From Oxyruncus cristatus (taxonomy: Eukaryota > Chordata > Aves > Passeriformes > Cotingidae): a stretch of DNA of 64,000 nucleotides. The DNA lies in contig VXAY01000172.1 of the NCBI GenBank assembly GCA_013399855.1, forward strand, positions 2,333,934-2,397,933, in the 5' to 3' direction. The notes under the pieces are model-generated. The model ran no database searches. It had not been told where the DNA came from and saw nothing but the letters and a program-made list of their open reading frames with translations. How positions within the stretch are numbered: the first letter of the stretch is position 1; each line of letters starts with the position of its first letter. Positions 38,576-49,785 of this stretch are shown here, piece by piece. The position numbers and the translations under genes were made by a program.

Positions 38576-39319
38576 TACAGAGAGCTGTAACAAAAAAAAT
38601 CATTTTATTGCATCATTTACTATGGGAAGGAGGAAACTAATTTAAAATGAGACGCTTTCACTTTAAAAATTAATTTGTAAACTTTGATATCTTGTTATGC
38701 AGATAAAGCTTTTGTTCAAACCCAGTTTGTACCTGTTTAGACAGAGGTGTCCTTAGATTTTTAATCCCAGATTCTTGCTTTATGAATGTATGTGCTATTT
38801 CAGATTGGTAGACTAAACTTCCAAAAATATTTTAGTTAAAACCTGCCCCAGTGCTTTAGCTTTTTCTGAGGTTTTTGAATCACATCTGGTTAATAAGAAT
38901 TTTCTTTTCTTCACGTCTTCCCTGCCTACATTAAAAGCACCTCTTTCTGTCACACAGCCCCGTACAGTTTTCCCATAGGGACATATAATAGAGTTCATCA
39001 AAGTGAAAAAAGTGAGTCACACAGTCTTTTATTTACTCATGTAAGACAATAATGGTGTTGATAGTTACCTGGACACACTTTCATTTTGCTACACTGTGGA
39101 AAAGCTAGGAGGTTAAAAAGTCTTTGCAGAATTGACTATGAGTGAAAAGAAAGATGTGAAGTCAGGGCTGCGTGGTGGTTACTGTCTCATTTAATGCGAT
39201 TTGTTGCCCTTTAGCAACAATGAGCAGAAATGTTGTTGCTCTGAATTTGCTAGAATATTTAATTATATAAATTATGAGAAGGAAGCCCTGTTTTCATGGT
39301 ACAGAGAATCAAAGGATAT

Positions 39320-39341
39320 GTATTATTATTTTATTATTATT
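39320..39341. repeat. (ATT)n microsatellite
   Basis: About seven ATT units with one TTTT interruption. Confidence 0.8.
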
Positions 39342-40770
39342 AAAATACCAGTTTAGATTCTAAAACTCTGTCTATCTAGTTTCATGGGCACAAGCTATCT
39401 GATACTCATAGGTAAGATTTTATGTTTATCTGCTAGACAGATGACTACAGTTCAAGAGTAGAATTCCCTGCTGTCTGTTTTGCTTTGCAGCCCCGTGGGA
39501 CTGGAGTTTCAAGAGTTAGTGGCACTGGGCTAACTAAGAGAAGGAGCACTGTAATAGCAATTTGGAATCGCTCTGAATGGCAGACTGACTCTGGTGGGTT
39601 TATCAGAGAAGAGAGGGTTCCTGACAGTGGTTTCATCTCCTTGGAGTGTTTTAATTACTCATTTGCCTTAGCTAAAGCTAAGAGGTGTTCTGTTAAGAGC
39701 CACTGAAATAGAGAAGAGCCCTGCATCCCCCAGTTATCTTTGAGGCCTGTATTTATATGTGCAGTAGATATGCTCCATAGTGAGGTGTCCTGTCCTTTCC
39801 CAGCAGTGCACATTGTCTCCCTGCTAGCCAGTGTGTGTCTGGGAGTGCTTCCCATGGGCAGTGTGCACCCAAACCGTGGTGGTTTGGGCTTTACATCAAG
39901 TCTTGGATGCTGTGAAGTATTCCAGCATGCCACAGTCAGATACAGCCCAGCCTTCCAAAGGAAAGGAGAACTAAAGAGAGCCTTTTGCTTAAGACTGTTT
40001 CCTAGGAGAGCCATGTGACTCTGTTCTCGGCCTTTTCCATAAAGGTAACTCTTACACGTATTCCGTCTGTTTATATGATATGTTGAACAACTGATGATTA
40101 CCTCTAAAGAAGTTAAAAGATTGGAGAATTTAGGACACAGTCAGGGCAGTCCTGGATACAAAAATTTGATGATGAAACTAAACTGTACCACTGTCGTCAT
40201 GTGGGAAAGATGAGTCTCTTTCTCAGATGAATCTGAAATCAAAGCTTACACTATTCTGATGTTAATACTTTTGTTAACTTCCTTGTTTGGTAGATTTTTC
40301 TGTGAGTGAAAGTAGTATGTCTGACACCAGGAAACATTTTTGCTTTGAAATTTTTATGTATAAGGTAATTCGGTGTGTGAAGGGCATCAAAATCTTCATT
40401 AAAACCTCTACAGAAGGTGTAGACAAAATGTGACACAGGTCTTCACCTATCCTTGATGTTCCTTTTATTTCAGCTACTGCACACTGTGTAATGCTGCGTA
40501 GTAAAATATGAGATAAAAACTTTGAAATGTAATTATTTTGAATTAGCTTTCTATTTCTATAGCCATGCATCAGGTTTATTTTCTGAGGAGATGTATAACT
40601 ACATTTCTATCTATAGTGTGAGAAGCAAAGATGTCAGCATCAAGTATTCATCCCAAACACAAGATTGCTCATGATCCTTTTTCCACTGTCTTTAGCCACT
40701 AGATCTAGTGTCTAACTTCCAGACCCTTTAGCTGTCCTTAACAAATAATAAAGAATTTGTTATTGTGAAC

Positions 40771-40798
40771 AACAAGTGAAGACACTGCTTCACTTGTT
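40771..40798. repeat. Perfect 11-bp inverted repeat (hairpin)
   Basis: AACAAGTGAAG (40771-40781) and CTTCACTTGTT (40788-40798) are exact reverse complements around a six-base loop, ACACTG. A further TTCACTTGTG copy of the right-arm word follows at about 40820. It lies about 540 bases upstream of the next coding exon. Confidence 0.8.
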
Positions 40799-41341
40799 AA
40801 ATTCACCAGTGAGCAGAGTTCACTTGTGTGAAAGGCTGCCTTTATTAGTTCCTTATTTGTCTTCAGAGTTTAATTTGATATCTCCCTGGTGGGCAACTGC
40901 ATGGGAGGTGATCAGTTTGATATCATGGCTTTAGGGAGTGCATTTTGTTTCAGTAATTGGTCTACATTCCACCTGCAGAGAATCTGACTTAAGATATCCA
41001 AAAGTTTTTGCAAGGTAAGCATCACTGAAGTCCAAGCCTAGAATTTTTGTCATGTCATATTTGTGCTATATTTATTTCTATATGGTTTACACAATCCATT
41101 CTGACTATACACTTAAAACTTTGCTTTTATCTAAATTTCTTTCATCTGAGATAATTCATTTCCATTTTTAACAATTTTTTTTTCTGTAGTATTTGTCATC
41201 TGATTTGAAACGTAAAGTAAAAACAAAGACATGCGTAGATTTTTAAAAACTCTGTCCAGACATTTAGACTTACATTTTCCACAGAACTGTTTCAACAGTA
41301 AGTAATCAGAAAGTAAGTAAAGAATTTTGACTTATTCTCAG

Positions 41342-41610
41342 CAAACTGCATACAGAGGATGAGAAGAACACCTCCTCTAGATGAACTGCAGCCGCCTCCG
41401 TACCAGGATGACAGCGGTTCTCCTCATCTTTCCTGTACGCCTTCTGAAGTTGGAGACAGTAAATGTGAATATTCCCAGTGTAGCAACAGTCCAAGATGTT
41501 CATATAAGTGCCCAAGTGAGGGAAGCACGGGACATGAAATAGAAAGCTTTCATAACAAAGGATACGAAGAGGATGTGCCAAGTGATAGCACAGCGGTTCT
41601 TAGTCCAGAG
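41342..41610 (+). CDS. SYT14: SYT14 coding exon: linker before C2A
   Basis: This exon continues the cytosolic linker. It begins after the AG at 41340-41341, completing an Ala codon with the base carried from 14815, and then reads NCIQRMRRTPPLDELQPPPY, QDDSGSPHLSCTPSEVGDSK, a Cys/Ser-rich part (CSNSPRCSYKCPSEGS), and GHEIESFHNKGYEEDVPSDS. The proline-rich PPLDELQPPPY segment could bind SH3 or WW domains (inference). It ends on a complete Glu codon at 41610 (phase 0) before GTAAAT, a weaker donor than the others in the gene. Length and order match mammalian SYT14 as I know it. Confidence 0.96.
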
Positions 41611-42186
41611 GTAAATGAAAACATTTAAGTGTTCTGAAGTGTCATGCAGTGCAACTTTTTAGAGCTTTCTAACGTAAAGATCTGTGCAGGGTTATATGGA
41701 CACTTAATATTGCATCTCATTAATTTAAAAAAAAATATTTTGTCAGAAAATATTAGAATAGGATTTCTGATTGCTGTAGTTATTTTTATGGCCCCTTAAC
41801 TTTGAAACAAGCTCCCAGTAAGAGTGAATAATTTTTTAAACCAGTCAGAAAACTTCTTCACACTATAAGTACTGTGGTCAAAATTCTTCCACAGAATTTT
41901 TCAAACAACCTACATAAAAGCAGAGTTTTGTAAATGCTTTTCAAACTGAACACCCCATAATGTAAAACAACTTTTATGGGAAGAAAACCCAAAGGATGAA
42001 GATTTTTCTTTTGTTGATGTGGTATAGCGGTTGGTCCACTTAATTTTCCTATCTTCTGCTGTAACTGTAATGATATCTTTGTTTTTTTTCTGTGAAGAAA
42101 TCATCTTTTCTGACTCATATTTCCTTGAAATGTCTTTTACAACCAGTTACTGCACTGACATCTATGGGTAAGTTTAATTAGTGATG

Positions 42187-42585
42187 TCATGTGCAGAAGA
42201 GGCTCCTTTTGGTACAAATTTGTCTTTTGTCGCTACCTGAAGTATTGAAGGACATATCAGAGCTCAGTCCTGATGTGCCAACAGCTGTTTCAGCCTTAGT
42301 AGACCTTTTGGTAAGTTTATGTTGCATACCTGGGTTGTTGGTACTAGATCTGGAAGGCCCAGCTGCAAGGTCCTCCAGTGGCGAGCTGTCTTTGTGTACC
42401 TGATGATCAGCTCTGATCTGTATTAACTTCATTGCTTGTGAAGACATGGTGTGTTCATACAGTCCTTGGACCTGGATAGATTGGAAGAAATCCAATCCTA
42501 GTTCTTCCCGTTTTCTGTCACTCCAGTCGTTAATGTAAGCATACTCAATAAAAACTGAGAATGCTGCCAGTTTTCTGATAGCCAC
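42187..42585 (-). other. Unexplained protein-like minus-strand open frame
   Basis: A 132-codon frame runs antisense to SYT14 inside an intron. Unlike the surrounding AT-driven frames it has balanced, charged composition: segments such as FIEYAYINDWSDRKREELGL, DFFQSIQVQGLYEHTMSSQA, IRADHQVHKDSSPLEDLAAG and DMSFNTSGSDKRQICTKRSL read like a real protein. A stop lies directly upstream in the same frame, while the adjacent frame is open upstream of that point, so a frameshifted retrocopy fragment is possible. I do not recognise the family. Alternatives are an antisense exon or chance. No clear poly(A) tail marks a retrocopy end, although an A8 run on the minus strand lies about 100 bases downstream (near 42085). 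Confidence 0.35.
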
Positions 42586-43006
42586 TCAAAACTTGAAGGG
42601 TGAAGCTTTTAGAGGAATGAATTCCCATAGCTGTGTAGCAACCAGGTGAAAACAAGAATATTTTTTAGTACAAAAGGCTTTGTTGTGGCATCCATTCATG
42701 TGAACAAGCATACAAGATACACTTGAAATATATTTGTTTTACATATTTGGGATAACTAATTGCTTGAGCAGTAGGTTGACCTGGACTTGTAAATATTTTG
42801 TGTTTCAGTATCACTATCAAACTAACGGTTCTAAAAATATAGGAGATCGATATTTTGTTCAAAATTTGAAGTGACAATAAACAACCTGAATTTTAAGTAT
42901 AAAATACAGTTTTAGGACTGATGCAGTCTCCAGAAAGTTCAGAAGGTGTGTTCAAAACAGATGCATCTTGCACAGTTCCAGTAAAATTACATGAATAAAA
43001 CCATGA

Positions 43007-43099
43007 TAGTGAGTGGCATCCCTGCCCATGGCGGGGGGGTTGGAACTAGGTAATCTTTAAGGTCCCTTCCAACCCAAGCCACTCTGTCATTCTGTGATA
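43007..43099 (+). mobile_element. Short CR1 3' end
   Basis: The block 'gtggcatccctgcccatgg', a G7 run, 'ttggaactaggtaatcttta', 'aggtcccttccaacccaagc' and TCATTCTGTGATA is the last 90 bases of a CR1 element. It is 5'-truncated and sits between two coding exons. Confidence 0.9.
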
Positions 43100-43592
43100 A
43101 TTTTGGCATATTCATACATCTTTTGTGAACTGCAACGGGAGCTGCACATGCAAGTAGGTTTGTAATTCCTGTATTCTTTGCTGATATCTCACTGTGCTCT
43201 CAGTCATTAGCCAGCTCTTCAAATACTGTAATAATTAACTTAAAAATGTGTGTGTACTCACACTGAAATAAGGTAGTTCTATCTTTTAACAAGTGTATTT
43301 TAACGTGTGGGCACAGAAGAAGAGATCATCAATGCGGCCTAATTCAGTCTGAACTCTGTCTGATTGGCTCCTGGCTTTTGGTGGTATTGGCCAGGTAAAG
43401 TCTTTTGATTTCTTCTTGTCTGCTAGTCAGCTCTCTCCTTGGGCTTTTGGTGTTTGGTAACCTGATTTATGAAATGAACAAAAGGATCACAGAGCCTTCA
43501 TATTGTCTAAAGAAAGCCATCTAGTTTCCACACTAGATTTAATAATAGAATACAATAAATAAATAAATATTTTTTTTCTTCTTCTTCTTCAG

Positions 43593-44042
43593 GATATGTC
43601 AGCTCGAGGATCATCTTCACAGCTTCCTAAACCTTTTGATCCTGAGCCAGTAGCTAAATATGGCACACTGGATGTGACTTTTGACTATGACTCACAAGAA
43701 CAGAAGCTTTTGGTGACAGTGACAGCTGTCACAGACATTCCCACATACAGCAGGACAGGTGGAAGCTCGTGGCAAGTACACCTAGTTCTTCTCCCTATAA
43801 AGAAGCAGAGAGCAAAAACCAGCATCCAGCGGGGACCGTGCCCTGTCTTCACAGAGACATTCAAATTTAATCACGTTGAGTCTGAGATGATTGGGAATTA
43901 TGCAGTTCGCTTTAGACTGTACAGCGTACGTCGCATGAAAAAAGAGAGGATTGTGGGAGAAAAGATTTTTTACTTAACAAAATTGAATCTTCAAGGGAAG
44001 ATGTCAGTGCCAGTGATACTGGAACCTTCTTACAGTCTGTCT
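43593..44042 (+). CDS. SYT14: SYT14 coding exon: C2A domain
   Basis: This single exon of 150 codons encodes the whole C2A domain. It starts with DMSARGSSSQLPKPFDPEP; the C2 fold begins at KYGTLDVTFDYDSQEQKLLV, passes through the basic strand IKKQRAKTSIQRG, and ends near PVILEPSYSLS. In calcium-binding synaptotagmins, loops 1 and 3 carry five Asp residues. Here the SDPYV position reads SSWQV, and loop 3 reads LYSVRRMKKERIVGE with no Asp, so calcium binding is not expected, which agrees with SYT14 being described as calcium-independent. The exon is phase 0 at both ends (AG at 43591-43592; donor GTGAGT at 44043). Skipping it would keep the frame and remove C2A exactly. If the donor is not used, translation stops four codons into the intron. 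Confidence 0.97.
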
Positions 44043-44318
44043 GTGAGTATTAAATGAGGCAGAATAAGAATGCAGTGATATAGAGTGTCCTGAATTCTGT
44101 AAGAATAGTGTGTATATTTATAGAGTCGTCACATCCACTTGTTTTTTTTTGAACAGCATAACACTGTATTAGCACAGCGATTATTTCCTTAGAGCGTCTT
44201 TAAGTACATTCACTCTCCACCTGCAAAAGCTGCCCATATTTTTTCTTTTAATTACTTAGAAATTTCTAGTCTACAAATAGGGTTACAGTGGTGAATGCAT
44301 GTATACATGCAAATATAA

Positions 44319-44340
44319 ATATATATATATATATATATAT
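44319..44340. repeat. (AT)n microsatellite
   Basis: Eleven uninterrupted AT units, about 280 bases past the C2A exon donor. Likely length-polymorphic. Confidence 0.95.
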
Positions 44341-45254
44341 GTTCCTTACTACCCTCAGCACTTGAATTTAAAAAGAAAAAGAAAAAAGAAGCTATACTAG
44401 TGAGTGCCCTCCATCTGTTGCAATTAAGCCTTGATTGCAATAGGTATTTTCATTTCAAGAGAGAGAGAAAGATAGGAAAGAGGAATATTTCGAGTATAAA
44501 GCCATTTTTAATAACTTCAGATTAGAACCTTGTAAATAATTGATTTCTGGTTCAGTGTGAAGCAAAGTGGTGAATAGTAGCTCAAAATGAAAAGGATTTT
44601 TTTCTGAAAAAACAACTACTTATCTGATGAACAAAATTTTTTGTCCCCCAAATAATTTAGGACTTTTAATAAAGCAAAGCAACAGTAATTAAGGGTAAAC
44701 TTTCGATATCACTTTCAATAAATGCAGAAGATCACTAAATTGGCAGTGATTAGCATCTTCTTTTTAATTTTTATAAGTATCTAAGTATGCATGTGTTCAG
44801 AAAGAGAATGTTTGTCATGTTGTCATCTGGGCTTCCTAGGCTAGGAGTGCTTGAATGCTCATTGCTTAAGAGCTGCATATGTGCTTAATTATGGGCTTTT
44901 TGGGGGAAAAAGATAATACAGCGTATGTGTTTTGGAGGGGGGTGTTAAAAAAATCAATGAAAGAAGAAGAGAGAAAGAAAGTATTTTTTTCGGGTGAAAC
45001 AGTGCAATTAATTTCTTCTGTATTTTGAAACAAACTTTGGTTCAATTGAAATGGCATTTCTGTTGAACATGAGTGTTGCAAAAGACACTCAAAATAAAAG
45101 GCCGTTGTATTTAAGGACTAAAAATACATTAATTAGGAAAAGCTGAGACTAAAACATGGACCCGATGGAACACCAACTGACAATAGAACAGATTTTTTAT
45201 GGTTCCTTAAGAAGTACAAATTAATCAAATTCCCTAAGAAGTACTAATCTAAGA

Positions 45255-45913
45255 ATGAAGGAAGCTGAACATGAGCCAGCAGTGTGCCCAGGTGGCCAAG
45301 AAGGCCAGTGGCATCCTGGCCTGGATCAGGAACAGTGTGGCCAGCAGGAACAGGGAGGTGATTCTGCCCCTGTACTCAGCTCTGGTGAGGCCACACCTGG
45401 AGTGCTGTGTCCAGTTCTGGACCCCTCAGTTCAGGAGGGACATTGAGGTGCTGGAGCAGGTGCAGAGAAGAGCAACGAGGCTGGTGAAGGGACTCGAACA
45501 CAAGTCCTGTGAGGAGAGGCTGAGGGAGCTGGGGTTGTTTAGCCTGGAGAAGAGAAGGCTCAGGGGAGACCTCATCACTCTCTACAACTCTCTGAGAGGA
45601 GGTTGTAGCCAGGTGGGGGTTGGTCTCTTCTCCCAGGCAACCAAGCAGTAGGACAAGAAGGCACAATCTTGAGCTCTGCCAGGGGAGGTTTATGTTGGAT
45701 ATTAGGAAGAAATTCTTTACAGAGAGGTTAATCAGGCACTGGAATGGGCTGTCCAGGGAGGTGGTGGTTTCACCATCCCTGGAGGTTTTTAAGATGAGAC
45801 TGGATGTGGCACTTAGTGCTGTGGTCTGGTAACCACGGCGGTGTTGGATCAAGGGTTGGACTTGATGATCTCGAAGGTCTTTTCCAGCCCAGTTAATTCT
45901 ATGATTCTATGAA
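45255..45913 (+). mobile_element. CR1 LINE 3' fragment, longest copy in window
   Basis: The + strand encodes the C-terminal part of CR1 ORF2 ([60 protein letters not shown]-free tail [20 protein letters not shown]), followed by the 3' UTR and ATTCTATG octamers near 45897-45912. The frame is broken: a stop follows the SQATKQ segment near 45650 and the remaining tail is read in another frame. It is 5'-truncated near 45255. High similarity to the reverse copy at 21225-21705 over about 480 bases makes the two a long inverted pair in the pre-mRNA. Confidence 0.95.
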
Positions 45914-48203
45914 TCTGTGAAGTGGTTCATTTACCTAGTGCAAACTTTCCTAATGCAGAGTTTGCTAGTTTCACAGCTTGGAAAAAAACACTCCATGAAA
46001 CAGAACATTAAATATTCTAAATGTATTTGCCATGTTTGTGTGTGCTCTCAATAGGTTCCTGTATAAAATTTACCAAAGTCAGTGAAGTGGCCAGGCCTGT
46101 GATTGATTAGTATATCCCATATGTGCACTGATTATTCTTCAGTATTATTTTCTTGAGTTTTTATGACAGGGAGTGTTAAAATGAATTCCAGGAGGCATCA
46201 AAGATGATAAGGCTGTTATTTATTTTCTGTGATGGTAAGGCATGCCATGTCATCATTTTTCTCTCCTCAATTTTTGTGGGAGGGAACAGGAACAAGGAAC
46301 ATTGGGAGGAAATTGAAGTATCTTCCAGAGTTTGTTGCTTTAACAGGGTTTATAGCAGCCCCACCTGTTGCTGGAAAGGATCCTTCAGAGTCTTGGTAGC
46401 TTGAATGAGGATTCATGGTTTTTTGGAACCGTGTAAATAATTTTTAAAGCTTTGGAAATTGATTCACATCTGAGTTTACAGGTATTTTTCTCTTATCATT
46501 TATAGCCAGTATAATATTTTTTCAGCGAGCAGATTTACAGGATTTAACATAGAATTGTTTTGCAAGAGTGTTAAATTTCGCTGTGTTCTTAGGATGTATG
46601 ACTGGAAATGGGGAACATCCTTGGGTCACTTGACTTCAAGCCCTTGTTATTGGAAACAACCAGGTCATCTTGATCACAAAATTGTGAATTTTCATCTGAA
46701 AACATCAGGTTATTTCATTTCAGTTTCTTCATGGCCAAGTTATTACCACTTGGTCTTACGCCAGCATAAGTTCTTACCCTTCTCAGGTGTTTGCCTCTGG
46801 ATATATTTATACACATTGATCGTATTCCTTTTTAACTGTCCTTTTGCTAAAATAAAACAAAAATATTTATGTTCAACTGATCATAAATGTCAGGGAGGAG
46901 TTATTTAACAGGAGAAGGTTGTTTCAATTTGGAGATATCCAGTTGCTCAAGGATATTTGTAATTTTAAAATCCATGATGAGGTACATTGTACATTCTGAA
47001 TTAAATTTGCCTTCTTCAGTTGCAGAGGGTTTTGTTGCTGAGAAGTGTTTATATTTGACAGCTTTTTTTAAGAAGATACTTCTTGGACAGATGACAGTTG
47101 TCCTATTTTTTCCACTGCTTCTCATTATATGGATTTTATATATTAAATATACCTTCTGTCACTGAAACTCCCTAATCCATTGAAACATCTATGCTAATCT
47201 CTTCTGCAGAAATGTATTTTATTTGCTTCTGACTGTGTCTGATATTATATTAATGTATTTTATTAGCTTATCGTCTGCCTTCTGATTGTATAAGAACACT
47301 TTGCATGTGTTGGAATGTGGTTAAAGGTAGGTCAGCAAGTTCAGTGCCTTCAGACATAGTGACACACTCACGTGAATGGGGCCTGCAAGTCTCTGGTTAA
47401 AGTTAAAATGTGAACCAGTGTATGTCGTGGTGGGAATGTGATACTATTATGTTCCTTAAATAGGTTTCAAAGCTACACATGGCTCCAAATTTACAAATAT
47501 ATTCACAAAATATCTTTTTCACCCAAGTTTTCACCCTGTTCTTCACCTTCCTACATTGTGTGTAATGTCTTGCATTAGCAGCTATTATCCCCAGTCCTGT
47601 TGCCATTTGTCTTTAACAGTCCTGTGTTGCTGCAGTGCTCCCACGTAACAGGGAATTCCTCCTCAGCCCCCTTATTTATCACACGTTTCCTTCCAAGTTC
47701 AGCATATATTTGAGTGAAGAGGAAGCAATGGAATCAATATGAGCTAGGCGGAGTGTAATTGTCACTGTTACCTTAAGACTGTGTCCCTTTCAGATTTGAT
47801 AGAAATTGTCCATTGCATCAAAAGTTTAATGTTTACATTGTGGTTTTGTCAGAGTAGAGCTTGTGTAAGAAGATCTTTGTTGACGCTTTCAGATAAATTT
47901 TCCTTTTAGTACAATGGTAGACAAATTGGTGTTGACCCATCTTGGAATTTAGAAATTATTTGTCTTCAGGAAATCCCTGTGGACCTGTTTTTAGTTGCTC
48001 TTCATTCTTCTCACCCCCCCAAAATTTTCCTGACAGTGAACAACAGCCTCCAGTATGATGTGATTATAAAGACATATAAGCAGTTTATTGAGTGAAATCT
48101 GTTTGGAAAAGATCAAAGAAACAAGCGTAATCCATCCCATAGGTTGCTTTTTGGTGTAGAATACCAACAACCAATCATGGTTTTTATTTTGTGATTGATT
48201 TGG

Positions 48204-48235
48204 GAAATACCATTTGGGCGCTCAAATGGTATTTC
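48204..48235. repeat. Perfect 13-bp inverted repeat (hairpin)
   Basis: GAAATACCATTTG (48204-48216) and CAAATGGTATTTC (48223-48235) are exact reverse complements around the six-base loop GGCGCT. Outward, a G-U and then a G-C pair could extend it in RNA. This is the most compact strong palindrome I found in the window. Confidence 0.9.
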
Positions 48236-49019
48236 TCTTCCTGCTAAGCAAATGTAGGAATTATTCATTATGTATTGTCAATTTACAAGGTGTTTACTGG
48301 GGAGAATTCAGTTTATTTTTCTTTCTAGCATTCTCTTAGCATTGAAGTCCCAGGTGTGATCTCCATAACAAAGAATGGATGGTGTAGGCAATCATATGTG
48401 CTTGAAAGATTATTTTTGTATATCTTTAGTATAAATACCCAGAGCATCTGGATGATTATTTTAATTGCAGTTTTTTTGAGTTGAAGGCATTTATGCTTGT
48501 GGTTTATAAGGATGCTCACTCTTGCAGACACCATGCACTGTCTCCACTATGAGGGCAATGGTTAATCAGCTAGTGTACCTTGGTTTATGCATTGTGCTTA
48601 AGGCACAATGTTTCATGTTGCCCTTTATGTGTGGCGTATCTTCAGTATTCTTTTTAATGGATGTTTATCAGTTCATCGTCTTCTCAGGAATAAAAGCTTT
48701 CTGAGTGGCATTTCTTTCCTGGGAATTCTTGTCCATTACAGAGTCAAGCTGTCAGGCTTTGTGCAAACTCTTAAAAGTATGAGAGTCACTACTGGTGACT
48801 CTATTACTGTGTTCTTATGGCATGGTCTCTTCAGGGTTGTATTTTGAAAGCTAAATACCAAAATTCACATGTATAAACAGAGCTTTATTAAATATCAGCA
48901 TGATAATTAAAGCTTCTAATACAAAAAAATTACTAAGACTTACCTAGAAAAAGGAAAAAAAGGCAAAATATTTTCTTCTTAGTATTTTAACTAGAATTCT
49001 ACCCAAAAGGAATGGTTAC

Positions 49020-49330
49020 TACGTGATGGTGCAAAAATGCTTTCAGTTAGCTTGTAAAAATTGTGTCCATCAAAGTAAGGGGCAATTATCTTTAAACTCT
49101 GAGCACATTCTTATCCCGGGAATAACTCGCTCAATTCGTTTGAGCTACTGGTGTAAAACACGGAAAATTAGAAAGTCATTAGCTGGTGGGAAAATGGTTA
49201 TCACGATAGTGAGGCTGCAGGAGAACTTGACAGTACTTGGCAAACGAAGCATTATCCCTGTGTTTGGCTGCTTGTGCAACATTTCATGGCAGTATCAGCA
49301 AGCAGCAGTTATTGTTTTCTCAGTGTCATG
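49020..49330. promoter_or_regulatory. Candidate conserved intronic block
   Basis: The block has mixed composition, several CpG sites in AT-rich surroundings (CCCGGG, ACTCGC, ATTCG, CACGG, TCACGAT, AACGAAG) and words such as GGCAATTATC and GTCATTAGC. A 112-codon + frame is open but has no family character. Retained CpG and low repeat content suggest constraint, but only alignment can show that. Confidence 0.25.
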
Positions 49331-49440
49331 GATAGGGTTAAAAAAATTGGCAAGCACCTGAAAACTGTGAAGAAATATGTCTTAGTCTTATTCTCCATAT
49401 GTTTTTAATTAAAACAAGGAAATCCTGGTGGGGGGTGTGG

Positions 49441-49785
49441 AGCATGAGTCTTAATGAAGAAAGGCTGAGAGAGCTGGGGTTGTTTAGTCTGCAGAAGAGG
49501 AGGCTCAGTGGGGACCTTATCACTCTCTAGAACTACATGAAAGTGGTAGTGAGGTGGGAATTGGTCTCTCCTACCAGGGAACAAGTGACAGGACAAGAGG
49601 AAATGGCCTCGAGTTGCATCAGGGAAGGTTTAGATTACATATTAGGAAAAAAATTCACAGAAAGGGTTGTTGAGCATTTGAACAGAGTGCCCAGGGGTGT
49701 GGTAGAGTTACTATCGCTGGAAGTGTTCAAGAAATGTGTGGATATGGCATTTGAGAACATGCTTTAATGGTAAACATGGTGGTGA
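49441..49785 (+). mobile_element. Diverged CR1 fragment
   Basis: The + strand carries CR1 text (for example 'gagagctggggttgtttagt', 'aggaggctcagtggggacct', 'tatcactctctagaactaca' and 'ttggtctctcctaccaggg') with many substitutions, then a degenerate tail. The terminal ATTCTRTG octamers are not recognisable, so the 3' end is decayed or truncated. Confidence 0.85.

Larger units (their letters stand above)
14816..41341 (+). other. SYT14: SYT14 large intron, 26.5 kb
   Basis: The intron runs from the GTAAG donor at 14816 to the AG at 41340-41341. It contains CR1 copies near 17968, 21225 and 24559, simple repeats, a perfect 13-bp hairpin at 20812-20842, a perfect 11-bp hairpin at 40771-40798, a pyrimidine-rich block at 32655-33087, and several blocks of mixed base composition that could be regulatory (26000-26420, 31240-31700, 34250-34700). 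No coding exon could be supported. The many short open frames on both strands have no protein family character. Confidence 0.85.
41611..43592 (+). other. SYT14: SYT14 intron, 2.0 kb
   Basis: This intron runs from GTAAAT at 41611 to the AG at 43591-43592, which follows a CTTCTTCTTC tract. It holds an unexplained minus-strand open frame (42187-42585) and a short CR1 tail (43007-43099). Otherwise I see nothing. Confidence 0.9.

Noticed and set aside
39445..40018. Overlapping open frames on both strands (up to 119 codons)
   Set aside because: Composition is mixed and stops are few on both strands, but no frame has recognisable domains, splice logic or codon preference.
45271..45832. Open frames in both strands that look like genes
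   Set aside because: They are the CR1 reverse-transcriptase tail and its complement, broken and 5'-truncated, not host genes.
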